From positions 10,915,297 through 10,979,296 of the forward strand of contig NC_058161.1 in the NCBI RefSeq assembly GCF_020080835.1: a stretch of DNA of 64,000 nucleotides, in the 5' to 3' direction. Positions 12,338 to 23,460 of this stretch are shown one piece after another (position 1 is the stretch's first letter; the number at the start of each line of letters is the position of its first letter). The stretch is from Cotesia glomerata (lineage: Eukaryota > Arthropoda > Insecta > Hymenoptera > Braconidae). Position numbers and translations under genes: made by a program. The notes below the pieces were generated by a model. The model made no database searches. It was not told where the DNA came from and was given only the letters and a program-made list of their open reading frames with translations.

Positions 12338-12495
12338 CGGTTTGTCCAGGCGTGTCATTCATCTCGTACCGTCACTTGGTTAATTAATAATTTAATGTTT
12401 TATACTAATATTTAATCAGTTGATTAATTTTTTAATCTTAATTTTTAATCTGTGATAGGTCAATTGAACAAGTCTTGCCAATATTTACTGTAACG

Positions 12496-14694
12496 ATGAG
12501 GTTCGCTGGAGTATTATTTGTAACAGCATTGTGCGTCATCGTATCCTTTGCTGACATCGCCACTGAGGATGGAGTTCTTGTAATAACAAAAAATAATTTT
12601 GAACAAGCAGTAAAGGACCATCCTCATATTCTTATCGAATTTTGTAAGTACCTTTTGTAGCTATAATTTATCAAAATTGCTTTGCATTTATGTTTGAATT
12701 TTGAATTATTTGTAACTGTCGCGTTACTTCTGTCTGTTGAAAAAAAAAAAGTATGTAAGTAGTTACGGTAAAAATCAAGTCCTTATGGTATTCAATAAGT
12801 CATCATGACAGAGCTCACTTATGCGGCTTTATTGATTTGTGATTTTATTTATTGACTCAAATTAATTTTTCATAACTTATGATATTTATGAATCTTTTCA
12901 AAATTTACTCAAATTTGTTTTAATTCTTTTAAGAAATTATAGTAGGAAAAAATTTTTAAGGATTAATCTCTATGTAAAGTATATATTAATAGGATTTATA
13001 CGTTATTTACACAAATCTTTTAAATGCTACAATTTATTAATTAATAAGGTTAAATGACCGTTGATATTTTTAAATATTTCACACTTAGAGTATTTCTATA
13101 AAATTTTTTAATTTAGCGGTAAATTTTTATTCACTTCATTGTAAAATTTATAAATAATATTTTAAATACAAAAACATTTATTTTAGACGCTCCATGGTGT
13201 GGTCACTGCAAGGCATTAGCTCCAGAATATGTTAAAGCAGCTAAAGCACTTGAAGAAAATAATTCGAACGTTAAATTAGGTAAAGTTGACTCCACTATAG
13301 AATCCCAGCTTGCCGAAGATAATGGGGTGCGAGGGTATCCGACACTTAAATTCTACCGCAATGGTGTGGCCATTGATTATACTGGTGGTCGTCAAGCAGA
13401 TGAAATTGTCGCCTGGTTGATGAAAAAAACTGGTCCACCAGCGAAGGAATTGTCAACTGTTGATGATTCTAAAGCCCTGATTGACGCCAATGAAGTTGTT
13501 GTTGTTGGTTTCTTCAAAGATCTTGAATCCACCGATGCTAAAGTTTTCATGGATGTTGCTAATTCTATCGATGAGCAAGTATTTGGTGTTACTAGTGATG
13601 AAAAAGTTTTCGATGAGTACAAAGCCACAGATGGTTCAGTTATTCTTTTCAAAACGTTCGATGAAGGTCAAAATGTCTACGAAAATGAAATCTCTGTTGA
13701 AAAACTTAAGGAATTCATTGAAGTCCATTCACTTCCTCTTGTTGTCGATTTTAGTCAACAAACAGCTCAAAAAATTTTCGGTGGAGAAATCAAGAGTCAT
13801 CTCCTTGCATTTATCAGCAAGGAAGGTGGTCATTATGACAAATATGTTGAAGGAATTAAAACATCTGCAAAGAAATATCGTGGACAGATTCTTTTCGTTA
13901 CAGTTAATATTGATGAATCTGATCATGAACGTATCCTCGAATTCTTCGGAATGAAGAAAGAAGATCTACCTGCTATGCGTATTATAAAGCTTGAACAAGA
14001 TATGGCTAAATACAAACCAGAAAATTCCGAATTGAGTGAAGAAAATATTTTGGAATTCGTTACGGCATTCTTTGAAAATAGATTAAAGAGGCATTTACTT
14101 ACTGAAGACTTACCTGAAGATTGGGATGCTAAACCTGTTAAGGTTCTTGTTGGTACTAACTTCTATGAAGTTACCTTCGATAAATCCAAAAATGTTCTCG
14201 TTGAATTTTATGCACCTTGGTGTGGGCATTGCAAACAACTTGCTCCTATTTACGATAAAGTAATTGATCATTTTTTATTTTATTAATTAGCTGTTATTTT
14301 ATTAAATGTATTATTTATTAATTATCCTTATTTTTTTTTAGCTTGGAGAGAAATACGAAAGCGATGAGACCGTAGTTATCGCAAAAATGGATGCCACAGC
14401 CAATGAACTTGATACAATCAACATAAAGAGTTTCCCTACTATTATTTTGTACAAGAAAGAAACCAATGAGGTACATTATTAATTTATAAATAGTGTTGAT
14501 AATTTTAATTCAAATTTTTTGCTAACAATTTAAAATTGTTTTTTTTCTTTTTTCAGGCTGTTGAGTACAACGGTGAACGAACGCTTGAAGGTCTTGCCAA
14601 ATTTATTGATTCGGATGGTGTTTACGGACAAGCTGCCGAAGAAGTTCAAGAGGAAGATGAAGATGATGATGTGCCAAGAAAGGACGAACTTTAA
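12496..14694 (+). CDS. Pdi: Protein disulfide isomerase, ER luminal, KDEL-ending
   Basis: Catalyses formation, breakage and reshuffling of disulfides in the ER lumen and is the beta subunit of prolyl 4-hydroxylase in animals. Exons are 12496-12643, 13187-14259, 14342-14470 and 14557-14694, giving 495 codons, typical for a PDI (a-b-b'-a' layout). A signal peptide is visible (MRFAGVLFVTALCVIVSFAD). Two thioredoxin active sites read APWCGHCK, the first split by intron 1 just upstream and the second near the end of exon 2. The tail is acidic (EEDEDDD) and ends in KDEL, the ER-retention signal. All junctions are GT/AG and in frame. The ATG was chosen because it starts the signal peptide. The upstream ERSE and TATA box suggest UPR regulation. 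Codon use is less AT-biased than surrounding DNA. Confidence 0.96.
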
Positions 14695-15436
14695 ATTTTG
14701 AACGTTAAAAAAAACTACTTCATAACTTCTCGTTATCAACGATACAACCTACAATGATAAAATATCTAATTCAATTTTTTAAAATGGATTCATGATGAAT
14801 TTCAACGTATTTATGAATACGATGTATAAAAGAACAATCTAGGTTATTTAAAAATACCTATGATTATTAATGATTATACGCGTATTTATTTTCTTACTAA
14901 TAACTTTTAAACGATATTCTTTCGAGATCAATTAAAAACAAATTTCCATACTTCCATAATGGAGATCTTTTACTTCTCGGTTCAAGAGTCTGATTTAGTA
15001 GTAGAACAAATAATTATTAGATATCAATTAACCGTTATCTTTTGTTTTCTTCGTATTTTATTGTTATTATTACGTAACATTCACTAATAGAATATATTAA
15101 CATTCGATATAAATATGAAAGATGAGATATTTTCTCACTGAACTAATTTTTTCACAAAATAATTACTTATAATTTTAAGAATAAATAATATTGCATTTGA
15201 AGCGTAACACACAATTTAGAAATAAACTTATCAAATGTAAACGTAATTTTATTATTATTTCATTCCGGGTAATCAGGGAAGAAAATCAATAGATTATTTT
15301 AAATAAAATTTTTTTTTGTAATTTCTGAATGTGAAATGGTTGTTGAATGAGTGAATTGAATGATATTAACCTGTACTAGAATAAACTAACAACAATTTGT
15401 GAAGAATAGCAGAAAAAATTATACTTTTAAGATTTT

Positions 15437-15516
<80 letters not shown>

Positions 15517-15786
15517 TTAATTTGTATAAAATATAATATTATACTTTATCTCATTGTTTTTCATTATCACTTCTATATTTCATTTTTTATATTTTTATGA
15601 GTTAAACAAAATCATATCCGATTTTTTTTTTTTTAAATAGGTGCTAAAAAAAGGATTCAATAATATTGAGTGTGATATATCATACCTATTTCTATATTTA
15701 TTTAAATTAAAAATAAAATTTGTCTTGTAAATCGTATCAAAATGATGGCATAAGGTTATTCTTTCGAATTTAATTATACTGGAGAA
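14695..15786. other. PDI 3' UTR and downstream AT-rich region with TA microsatellite
   Basis: An AATAAA at about 15221 is a candidate polyadenylation signal for PDI. A (TA)n tract of about 75 bp lies at 15439-15514. No coding or RNA gene is visible. Confidence 0.5.
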
Positions 15787-16390
15787 AAAAAATTAGGAAA
15801 ACGGTTGATCCTGAAGGCCATCCCTGTAACTTCCCGCCAATTCTATACCTAAATGCTTGAAATTGCACTTATGACGTTTTTGAGCTCTTCGAGCTCATAA
15901 ATACAATTTGTGTATTATTTTGAGCTTTCCGAGCTCAAAAAAATAGTTTTTGTATGCTTTTGAGCTCTTCGAGCTCAAAAGTTTGGTAGAAGTTTGATAA
16001 AACACTATTTTTTGAATGATCAAATCGCAATAACTTTTGAATAAATGAACTGATTTTCACGCGGTTGGTGGCATTCGACGCAGTTTTTTAAGCTTCATAA
16101 AGAATCTTCAAGTTTAAATTGATAAACACTTTTTTTCGGTTCTCTTTCGTCAATGATAACTCACGAACGAATCAACCGATTTTGACCGGACTGGCGGCGA
16201 TAGACTTGGTTTTTTGATGTTAAGAGCTGATTAGTTTTTAGAATTGATCGGTAAAGCCGTTTAAAAGTTATTCCAAAAATACCACTTTTGAAAAATTTTT
16301 TTTTGTAGTTTGTTTGCGATTTCTCAAAATCTACCAGTCCGAATCGTTCCAAAGTATATTCAAAATCTAAGTTTGGCCCAGTCCTTTTAT
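15787..16390 (+). repeat. Copy 1 of repeat family H (GAGCTC-palindrome repeat)
   Basis: It begins near TTAGGAAAACGGTTGATCCTG and contains GGCCATCCCTGTAACTTCCCGCC. It then carries three GAGCTC...GAGCTC palindromic segments (about 15888-15985) and motifs such as CGAATCAACCGATTTTGACCG. The same order recurs at 30168-30846 and 42566-43222 on the + strand, and at 22855-23460 diverged on the - strand. This copy is cut short before the CA microsatellite seen in the 30-kb and 42-kb copies. No ORF of note. Confidence 0.75.
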
Positions 16391-16702
16391 AAATTTACCT
16401 CACACTCACCTTAAGAATAATTATAATTAATAATTATTAATTATTAAAAATTCTACATGTCGAACGCGAGACTCGAACACTGTACCCGACGCACGAGAGC
16501 CCTATACCATACCGCAACGCTACGCCGATGATGAGCGACCTCTTGCCTCAAGATACTTATAAGCCCGACACTTCGGAAAACATTCGATTACCGTTGCAAC
16601 GGTCGAGTTAGGAATTCCGATATTATACCTAAGTGAGGACTTGCCACAGACTTACCTAGTCAAGTTTCATTTTGATAGACCAAGCTTCAGAATACCTTTA
16701 GT
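16391..16702. repeat. Left remnant of the ~113-bp satellite flanking the gene-capture element
   Basis: The segment after about 16600 (ACCTAAGTGAGGACTTGCCA and ACCAAGCTTCAGAATACCTTTAGT) matches, with divergence, the unit repeated at 20315-21110 (CCTAAGTGAGCCC ... ACCAAACTTCGGTAAGCCTTTGGT). The palindromic element at 16703 therefore lies inside this repeat. 16391-16600 shows nothing recognisable. Confidence 0.6.
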
Positions 16703-17455
16703 GGGAAGACGTCTATTAGGTGTAGACCAATGAGTTAGATTACCGGTGACTTAGATCCCGATTACCTAGATTTCCATAACCCAAAATCCAATTACCCAAA
16801 TTATCCATGACGTCGAATTTCTATGAGATAGATTACCGATTACCTAGAATTCCGATTACTTAGAATCCGATTGCCTAGAAATTTTATTGGATATAATTCC
16901 GATTACACTGAAATCCGATTGCCTATAATTCTGTTAACTTACAATCCCTATGGCATGGATTTCTTTTACCTTGATAAAAAAAAGTTAATTTGGATAGATG
17001 GAGCTCTATGCAACACAACGTTCATTTTCTGTAAAAACTTAAGATTGTTTTCATAAAGCGACAATATAATGAGATATATATGTTCAATTTATATTTATGA
17101 TGGTTAGTAGTGTAATGTTGTGACAGGTTATAAACATCAAGTGAGGTTATAAATAACTATTAAATTATAATATTTATTAAAAAATTTTATTAATGAGATC
17201 TTATTGCTGCACAAAGTTCAATAAAGGAAATTAATGTTCAATATTTAACAAATAAAATTTAAAATTTTAATAAGCAATTAGATATTCTTAAATTTAAAAA
17301 ATGGTTATTATTTACAACTGTGATCAATCCCATTTTGGGCCATAACTAGGTGAAAAATTAACATTTTTTTATTCTGCTTGTTTTTACGGCGCATTTATGA
17401 TAAGAATGTCGTGAAAGGAAAAAATAAAGATTTCGATTGATGTACATAATTGACA
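16703..17455 (+). repeat. Left inverted arm of the gene-capturing element
   Basis: A 753-bp arm, nearly identical to the reverse complement of 19559-20306. The outer part (16740-16930) is a degenerate array of the CCGATTACCTAGAA motif. The open frame at 16871-17056 has an identical twin on the other arm (19953-20138, - strand). It is a by-product of this motif array and not a supported gene. The inner edge is GTACATAATTGACA. Confidence 0.85.
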
Positions 17456-18022
17456 TTTACATACACAGCAACGACACCCTGGCGTCTCTGAGGCGGCAAA
17501 TACTGCGTAGGAGAAAGGCCAACGGTACTAATGTTAAATTAGATTTGTACATTAACGGCGAGTCTTTCGATGAAGCGGACGACCGCAAGCTGCTTTCTCA
17601 AATCCCTCTAAGGGACAAAATGCTGCTGTCTGTGAAGTTGAGCCAGATGCACAGCAACATCCCCAGCTCGCTGGATGGCAGCTCAGGCAACTCAACGAGC
17701 TCGCCACACCATCCTTACGACGATTCTAATGTCGAGACAGAATACTTGTTACATATAGCGTCGCGACAAAGTTGACTCAAAATCAGGTGAACCAGATGTT
17801 TCCAGGTGGTACCGAGTCTGACCGTTGCTGTCAAATGTTTATGTAAGCCGTCAATTTTGAATTGCCAGACATGCTGAAAATACGTGCCATAATAAAGATC
17901 GCCTGGGCCGCTTCAACCGGTAACCTCGACAACGTCGACGCTTCTACCGATGTATTTCGCACAATGCATGAAGCTAATCAGCGAGATCCACGATCAATAG
18001 AAGCCAATGACATTTTAGGATA
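17452..18022 (+). pseudogene. faf: Captured fragment of fat facets / USP9X deubiquitinase
   Basis: The intact parent is a large ubiquitin-specific protease. The fragment starts exactly at the inner edge of the arm and reads DIYIHSNDTLASLRRQ, then ESFDEADDRKLLSQIPLRDK and SLDGSSGNSTSSPHHPYDD, matching the ubiquitin-like domain region of USP9X/faf. After a stop at about 17773 a second piece reads ELPDMLKIRAIIKIAWAAST (17860-17930), matching a region several hundred residues further on in USP9X. The pieces are thus joined with an internal deletion and shifted frames. The protease catalytic domain is absent. G+C content is clearly higher than the surrounding element. It cannot encode an active enzyme; it could give a short antisense or chimeric transcript. 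Confidence 0.8.
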
Positions 18023-18379
18023 AAAAAAATAAAAAATTACAATTTTTTAAAGCGTCCTTTTCTTATTACAGCTGCTAAGCAATTTGAAGTTCACGAGCTG
18101 TTTTAAAGGACTTGAATTTACTTTTTTTTAAAAATAATTTATTAATTCTTGATATTTTTGACGATTAATCTTTTTTTTTATTTTAATAATTAAAAATTTT
18201 TAATTTTATAACAAAATAATACGCTCGATATATTAAATTGTATTATTTAAATTGATAAAATCAAAAATTATATTTATTATAGTAACTAGCTACCTTGCAG
18301 TCACTATGTGACTGCCGTGATTTGTGAACTATAAATGAAAAAAATTTTGCTCTATTAAATAATTAATTTTATTAAATTA

Positions 18380-18622
18380 CACGGTACTTTCTAAGCTATT
18401 GACATTTTTAAAGATATTAGCTCATCCCGATATTACACTTATTAAGAGCTTTTATTTGAGTACCCACATGCATTTTGAAATATTTTTCATATATACATAT
18501 ACATAAATACATAAAATATATGAAAAATTGATATGGGTACTCAAATGAAAAGTCTCCGTAAATTTAATGTCGAGGTGAACTTATATTTTTAAAAATGTCA
18601 ATAGTTCTCAAGTTACAAGGTC
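18380..18622. repeat. Small palindromic element (MITE-like) inside the gene-capturing element
   Basis: An imperfect hairpin of about 240 bp. CTATTGACATTTTTAAA on the left pairs with TTTAAAAATGTCAATAG on the right, and GAGTACCCACAT pairs with ATGGGTACTC inside. The loop is an AT-rich ATATACATATACATAAATAC tract. It separates the two captured gene fragments. Confidence 0.6.
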
Positions 18623-19085
18623 ATTTCTCAATTGTGTATCTACAGATAGAGTATTTTTGAATGCAGTCGAAATACTTATCATAACAAATTGACTATCAAA
18701 CGTGCCTAACAAACGTGCGGTGGCTGTCGGTGAAGGACACTCGACGTTATGCTTGATGCACAAATCACTCAGGAATTTGTTGGCTTCCTCGGAGTTTAAT
18801 TCCTCAGGATCCGGAAACTTGACGCCCAGTTTCTCTTCCAGGATTTTTATCACTGGCAGTTGTCTCGGGGGAGTGAAGTCTATTTTTACACCTTCGCCTT
18901 GCGGACGGTCTGGGTGGTAGACTAACTTGTGGATTCCATGAATGCTTTTTACCATTCCTGAGACCAGTGTCTCGGTTATTACCATCAGGTCATGTTCGTC
19001 GGCGTAGGCCATGTAAAAATCGCAGGATGTGAATTCAGGGTTGGGGGTCATGTCTATTCATTTCAGAATAAGTGACGGATTTCGT
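18608..19085 (-). pseudogene. LysRS: Captured fragment of lysyl-tRNA synthetase
   Basis: The intact parent charges tRNA-Lys and is a class II synthetase. The open frame (19051 down to 18608) reads NPEFTSCDFYMAYADEHDLM, then VSGMVKSIHG, DFTPPRQLPVIK, LCIKHNVECPSPTATARLL. These are diagnostic of the LysRS catalytic core between motif 2 and motif 3. Just upstream (19052-19085) a frame-shifted remnant of the motif 2 segment (RNE...IDMT) is still visible, so the copy is broken by a small deletion. The conserved C-terminal ATP-binding motif 3 is absent; the last residues are unrelated. It lies in opposite orientation to the faf fragment. Confidence 0.85.
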
Positions 19086-19558
19086 AGACTCGATTGAATC
19101 TTCCGACTATTAACATCAGAAAAATTAATATTTATTTTTAATTATAAAATTTGGATTTAACTTTTAATAAATTAATAAAAATTTATAATTAAAAAAAAAT
19201 ATTTGTCTTGTGAAAATAGAATTATTTTTTTTTTAATATAAGTTCAGGTCATAGATTATTTTTTAATAAAAAAAATTTTTTATACAAAATTTAAATTTTA
19301 TTGATCAAACATTTTTTTTAATTATAAATATTTGAATCTAATTTTTTTGCTTTATTTCATAATTTATATTTTATAGATTTATCAAGTAATTTTTGTTATA
19401 AAAAAAATTACGACTAAAAAATTTTTTAATTCTAAAAGAAATTTAAGACAGAGCAATTTTATAACTGAGAAAAAGAAAAATTATTTAGATAAAAATGTTT
19501 AAAAATTAATTTATTAAAAATATACATATATTGGCTCATATAAAAACACAACTAAAAC

Positions 19559-20306
19559 TGTCAATTATGTACATCAATCGAAATCTTTATTTTTCCTTTC
19601 ACGACATTCTTATTATAAATGCGCCGTAAAACAAGCAGAATAAAAAATGTTAATTTTCACCTAGTTATGGCCCAAAATGGGATTGATCACAGTTGTAAAT
19701 AATAACCATTTTTAAATTTAAGAATATCTAATTGCTTATTAAAATTTTAAATTTTATTTGTTAAATATTGAACATTAATTTCCTTTATTGAACTTTGTGC
19801 AGCAATAAGATCTCATTAATAAATTTTTTTAATAAATATTATAATTTAATAGTTATTTATAACCTCACTTGATGTTTATAACCTGTCACAACATTACACT
19901 ACTAACCATCATAAATATAAATTGAACATATATATCTCATTATATTGTCGCTTTATGAAAACAATCTTAAGTTTTTACAGAAAATGAACGTTGTGTTGCA
20001 TAGAGCTCCATCTATCCAAATTAACTTTTTTTTATCAAGGTAAAAGAAATCCATGCCATAGGGATTGTAAGTTAACAGAATTATAGGCAATCGGATTTCA
20101 GTGTAATCGGAATTATATCCAATAAAATTTCTAGGCAATCGGATTCTAAGTAATCGGAATTTTAGGTAATCGGTAATCTATCTCATAGAAATTCGACGTC
20201 ATGGATAATTTGGGTAATTGGATTTTGGGTTATGGAAATCTAGGTAATCGGGATCTAAGTCACCGGTAATCTAACTCATTGGTCTACACCTAATAGACGT
20301 CTTCCC
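19559..20306 (-). repeat. Right inverted arm of the gene-capturing element
   Basis: Reverse complement of 16703-17455 with only a few small differences (for example CTTATTATAAATG here against CATTTATGATAAG there). Such near-identity over 750 bp suggests either recent insertion or gene conversion between the arms. Confidence 0.85.
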
Positions 20307-20314
20307 CCTTTAGT

Positions 20315-21120
20315 TACTGTTCGGTAAGCTTTTGGTTACCGTTATCTCGTATCAATTTGGAAATTCATGGCGTACCGAACTTAGGCATTGCCACAGGTTT
20401 GCCTAAATGGGCCCGAGCTTGGTGAATCGAACTTTGGTAAGCCTCTTTGGTTGCCGTTATTTTATAACAGTTTGGCAATCCATAACATACCGAACTTAGG
20501 CATTTCCACAGTTTTGCCTAAAGAAGCTCGATCGTGGTATGCCAAGTTTCGGTAAACCTTTGGTTACCGTTATTTCATAAAAGTTTGGCAACCCATGAAA
20601 TGCCGAACTTAGGCATTGCCATAGATTTTCTGAAGTGAGCCCGAACTTGGTGAACCAAACTTCGGTAAGCCTTTGGTTACTGTTATTTCATAACAGTTTG
20701 GCAATCCATGTTATACCGAACTTAGGTATTGCCACAGGTTTGCCTAAGTAAGCTCGAGCTTGGTGAACCAAACTTCGGTGAGCCCTTGGTTACCATTATT
20801 TCGTACTAATTAGGCAATCCATGACATGCCGAACTTAGGTATTGCCACAGGTTTGCCTAAGTGAGCCCGAGCTTGGTGAACCAAACTTCGGTAAACCTTT
20901 GGTTACCGTTAATTCGTACTAATTAGGCAATCCATGATATGCCGAACTTAGTCAATGCCAAATTATTACGAGATTACATCGAATGTGGAATTCTTTTGGC
21001 ATACCAATGTTCGGCTTGCCTATTTTAAAACAAATAAGATCCGAATTGGGCTAGCCTAAGTTCGGAAAGCCAACTTCGCCCCGAACTGATTTTTCGGCAT
21101 GCCTCACTAAAATTCTAGTC
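20315..21120. repeat. ~113-bp satellite, about six units
   Basis: Tandem units contain CCGAACTTAGGCATTGCCAC, GTTTGCCTAAGTGAGCCCGA, CTTGGTGAACCAAACTTCGG, TAAGCCTTTGGTTACCGTTA and CAGTTTGGCAATCCATGAC. Unit starts (CCGAACTTAGG) recur at about 20377, 20491, 20604, 20717, 20831 and 20944. The array then degrades (20960-21120). The gene-capturing transposon is inserted in the CCTTTGGT box of one unit, and its target duplication reads CCTTTAGT. Confidence 0.85.
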
Positions 21121-21125
21121 GGGTA

Positions 21126-22210
21126 CCCGAGAAAAAATGTTTCTATATAATCATATATAATTGTATATAATCATATATGACTATATATGATTATATATGG
21201 AATCACATATATAATTATATACAATTATATATAATCATATATAATTATATATAATCATACGTGATTATATATGGAATTGTATATAAGATTATATATAATT
21301 ATATATGACTATATATGGAGCAATATACAGCCATTCAGGATTATATATAGTTCCATATACAATTATATATAAGTATATATAATTATATATAATCATACAT
21401 GATTATAAATGGAATTGTATATGAGGTCATATATAATCATATATAATTATAAATGACTATATATGGAGCAATATACAGCCATCCAAGATTATATATAATC
21501 CCATATATAATTATATATGCTTATATATAATTAACATATATAAAAATTTTTTCTTTGAAAAAAAATTTTTTTTTGGTAATCACGAAAAGTGTAAAATGAT
21601 GATCATAATTACGTTTAAATAATTCTGAAATACAAAATTTGTTACATTTCCTATGAGATGTTTTGGTCTGCTCCGCTACTACCTAATAGTAAAATCATTA
21701 TTTATTTTATTATTTAAATAAGTGTTATATTATAATGAGATTCGGTCAAATAAATAAATTATGAATTATGACTATCCAAATATATTATATAATCAATTTT
21801 TATATTTTATTTATGATAAACTCATATGATACATTATGTAGATCATAGAATCATTGTCATCTAAGACAGCAGCACAGCAGACAGAAACTTCAAGACGCAC
21901 GGAGATCACTAAAGTTAAGCAGCATTGAGCAGGGTTAATAGTTGGATGGGTGACCGTTGGTGTTATAGCCGTAAAATTATAGCTAGATTTTTTTTTTGCA
22001 TTATAATTGGTTACAGAGAATTGCGTAGGATCATATTAAATACTATATCCATAAAATTAACCCAATAATTAATCAGATGTAATAAATATATAATTAAATA
22101 TTGTTATATATAATTATATATGATTATATTTGGCCATTTTTCATATATAATCATATATAACCAATTTATATATAAATATATATAATTATATATAAATATT
22201 TTTTCTCGGG
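21126..22210. mobile_element. TA-target TIR element, CCCGAGAAAAAAT ends, with 5S-derived segment
   Basis: The ends are CCCGAGAAAAAAT and ATTTTTTCTCGGG, flanked by TA on both sides (21124-21125, 22211-22212). The left interior (21150-21545) is a degenerate array of palindromic TATATAATTATATATGATT-type words with CCATATA interruptions. The right end (22080-22200) repeats the same motif inverted. Between lies AT-rich unique sequence and a 5S-rRNA-like segment (21868-21976). There is no transposase. The termini match those of the elements at 37454, 57504 and 57918. Confidence 0.75.
21868..21976 (+). pseudogene. 5S rRNA-derived sequence
   Basis: The segment GGAGATCACTAAAGTTAAGC, then AGCAGGGTTAATAGTTGGAT and GGGTGACCGTTGG, follows the internal control region and 3' half of eukaryotic 5S rRNA. 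The expected strings are GATCACCGAAGTTAAGC and GTACTTGGATGGGTGACC. The 5' part is only loosely similar and the closing stem is degraded (GTTATAGCCG). Not a functional 5S gene. It may supply a Pol III promoter to the surrounding TIR element. Confidence 0.75.
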
Positions 22211-22332
22211 TACTTACAATTAAAAGTTGGAAATCATTTAATCGATGAGTAAGGAATATAATTTAATTAACAGGATTATATAAATAAAATTATATCTTAT
22301 TTCTTTATAAAAAAATATACATTTGTACGCAA

Positions 22333-22599
22333 TTAAATGCAAAAAATATTTGATAAACCGAAATGTTTTTCACTCTGAATATTTTTAAGAGATAAAGGAA
22401 TGTCACATTTAAAACACCACAATTCTTTGGCAAGTGTACTTATTTCAACTATTCCTCGACCCCAATCCATCGAATTTTGTTCGTGAATTTTAGATTTATT
22501 ATATAGTGCCTCGTATGTTCTTTTTTTAGTAGTTTTAATAAAACGTGTAGAAAATTTTCCAAAATGCGCTCGAAAATTATGCCGGTTTATCTGAGACAT
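22333..22599 (-). CDS. Possible N-terminal exon of a transposon-encoded cysteine protein
   Basis: An open frame of 88 codons from the ATG at 22599 (MSQINRHNFRAHF) to a TAA at 22333. It contains NSMDWGRGIVEISTLAKELW followed by CFKCDIPLSLKNI. This resembles the N-terminal region of uncharacterised insect proteins that often precede a Mutator-like transposase domain, a recollection and not a search result. No second exon with transposase residues is seen nearby. It is either a relic of such a transposon or an isolated first exon. Confidence 0.4.
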   Translation of the reverse strand: MSQINRHNFRAHFGKFSTRFIKTTKKRTYEALYNKSKIHEQNSMDWGRGIVEISTLAKELWCFKCDIPLSLKNIQSEKHFGLSNIFCI

Positions 22600-22854
22600 G
22601 TTTACAAATAAATAAATTTCAAGGTTAGGGAACTGTTGCGGTGTTGTCAAGTGTTTACTGGTAATTCAGAGTGCTATATTTTTTTTAGTCAATTAAATAA
22701 TTATTAAATGTTAATAATTATTTAATGCGTAAATTTTTCGGAAATTTCCTCAAAAATGTTATTAATTAATTTAAAAATTAATTTTAAGATGCATAACAAA
22801 AGTATTTCTACGCATTATTTTTTTTTTAGACATTCTTTACACTAGCAGGGTACT

Positions 22855-23460
22855 TGGATTTCCTTAAATAGGTATCGTTTGCAGCTATTGAGTAGTATAA
22901 GTTTAACCACCTCAGTATTATTAAAATTCACGCACAAAGAAACATAAAAATCAAATAACTTCGAAATTTATTCTCGGATCGTTTTAGATGTAACAAGTTA
23001 ACTATTAATGCTTGAAAAACTATGTCGAATGCCACCAAGCTCTCAAAAATCAGTTGATTTTTTCGTGAGATATTTAATTCTTATAAAAGAGAAAAAAAAA
23101 AAAGTGGTTTTTAAGATAATTTTTGAATTTTTCATCAGATCGACTTTCCTACCTAATTTTAGATGAGCTCTCTTAACCACGATAATTGTCGCCAAGACAA
23201 TCAAAATCGGTTGATTTGTCCGAAAGTTATGCAGATCAAGTGTATTCAAAAAAGTGTTTTACTAAATACAAACGAGACTTTTCAGCTGTTCAAAGCCAGA
23301 AAACAGTTCTATTTTAGAATTTGGAAAGCTCCAAATAGCTGGAAAACCATATTAGTGAGCCCGAAGATCTCAAAAACGTTGTGATAAGTGAAATTTAGAG
23401 CTCTTTGCATTTAAAATTAACGGAAAGTTGCAGGGATGGCCAGTGGAGTCAATCGTTTTA
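22855..23460 (-). repeat. Diverged inverted copy of repeat family H
   Basis: Read on the - strand it begins near TTAGTAAAACGATTGACTCC. It passes GGCCATCCCTGCAACTTTCCG and continues with the CGGTTGATTTGTCCG-like and CTTGGTGGCATTCGAC segments found in the other H copies. The GAGCTC palindromes are decayed to GAGCTCTAAATTTC and GAGCTTTCC forms. Older than the 30-kb and 42-kb copies. Confidence 0.6.

Larger units (their letters stand above)
16703..20306. mobile_element. 3.6-kb gene-capturing palindromic transposon (Pack-type), 8-bp TSD
   Basis: The ends are GGGAAGACGTCTATTAGG and its exact reverse complement. They are flanked by a perfect 8-bp duplication CCTTTAGT (16695-16702 and 20307-20314). 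Inverted arms of about 750 bp (16703-17455, 19559-20306) are nearly identical. Between them lie a fat facets/USP9X fragment on the + strand, a small AT-rich palindrome, and a lysyl-tRNA synthetase fragment on the - strand. No transposase is present. The arms begin with many copies of a short motif (CCGATTACCTAGA and variants, about 16740-16930), like subterminal binding sites. An 8-bp TSD is seen in hAT, P and Merlin elements; the terminal sequence does not decide which. Confidence 0.85.

Noticed and set aside
12159..12383. Open frame over the PDI promoter and leader
   Set aside because: It spans the ERSE, TATA box and initiator, and the encoded protein has no recognisable features; most likely chance.
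13392..13954. Antisense and alternate-frame frames within PDI exon 2
   Set aside because: Shadows of the strongly supported PDI coding frame.
16871..17056. 61-codon frame duplicated at 19953-20138
   Set aside because: The identical copy exists only because the two arms are inverted repeats; the sequence is a low-complexity motif array with no protein signature.
16703..20306. Integrated viral or polydnavirus segment carrying host genes
   Set aside because: Exact TIRs, an 8-bp duplication and absence of any viral gene or circle-junction motif favour a DNA transposon.
21868..21976. Functional 5S rRNA gene
   Set aside because: Only the internal control region is preserved; the 5' part and closing stem are decayed and it lies inside a TIR element.
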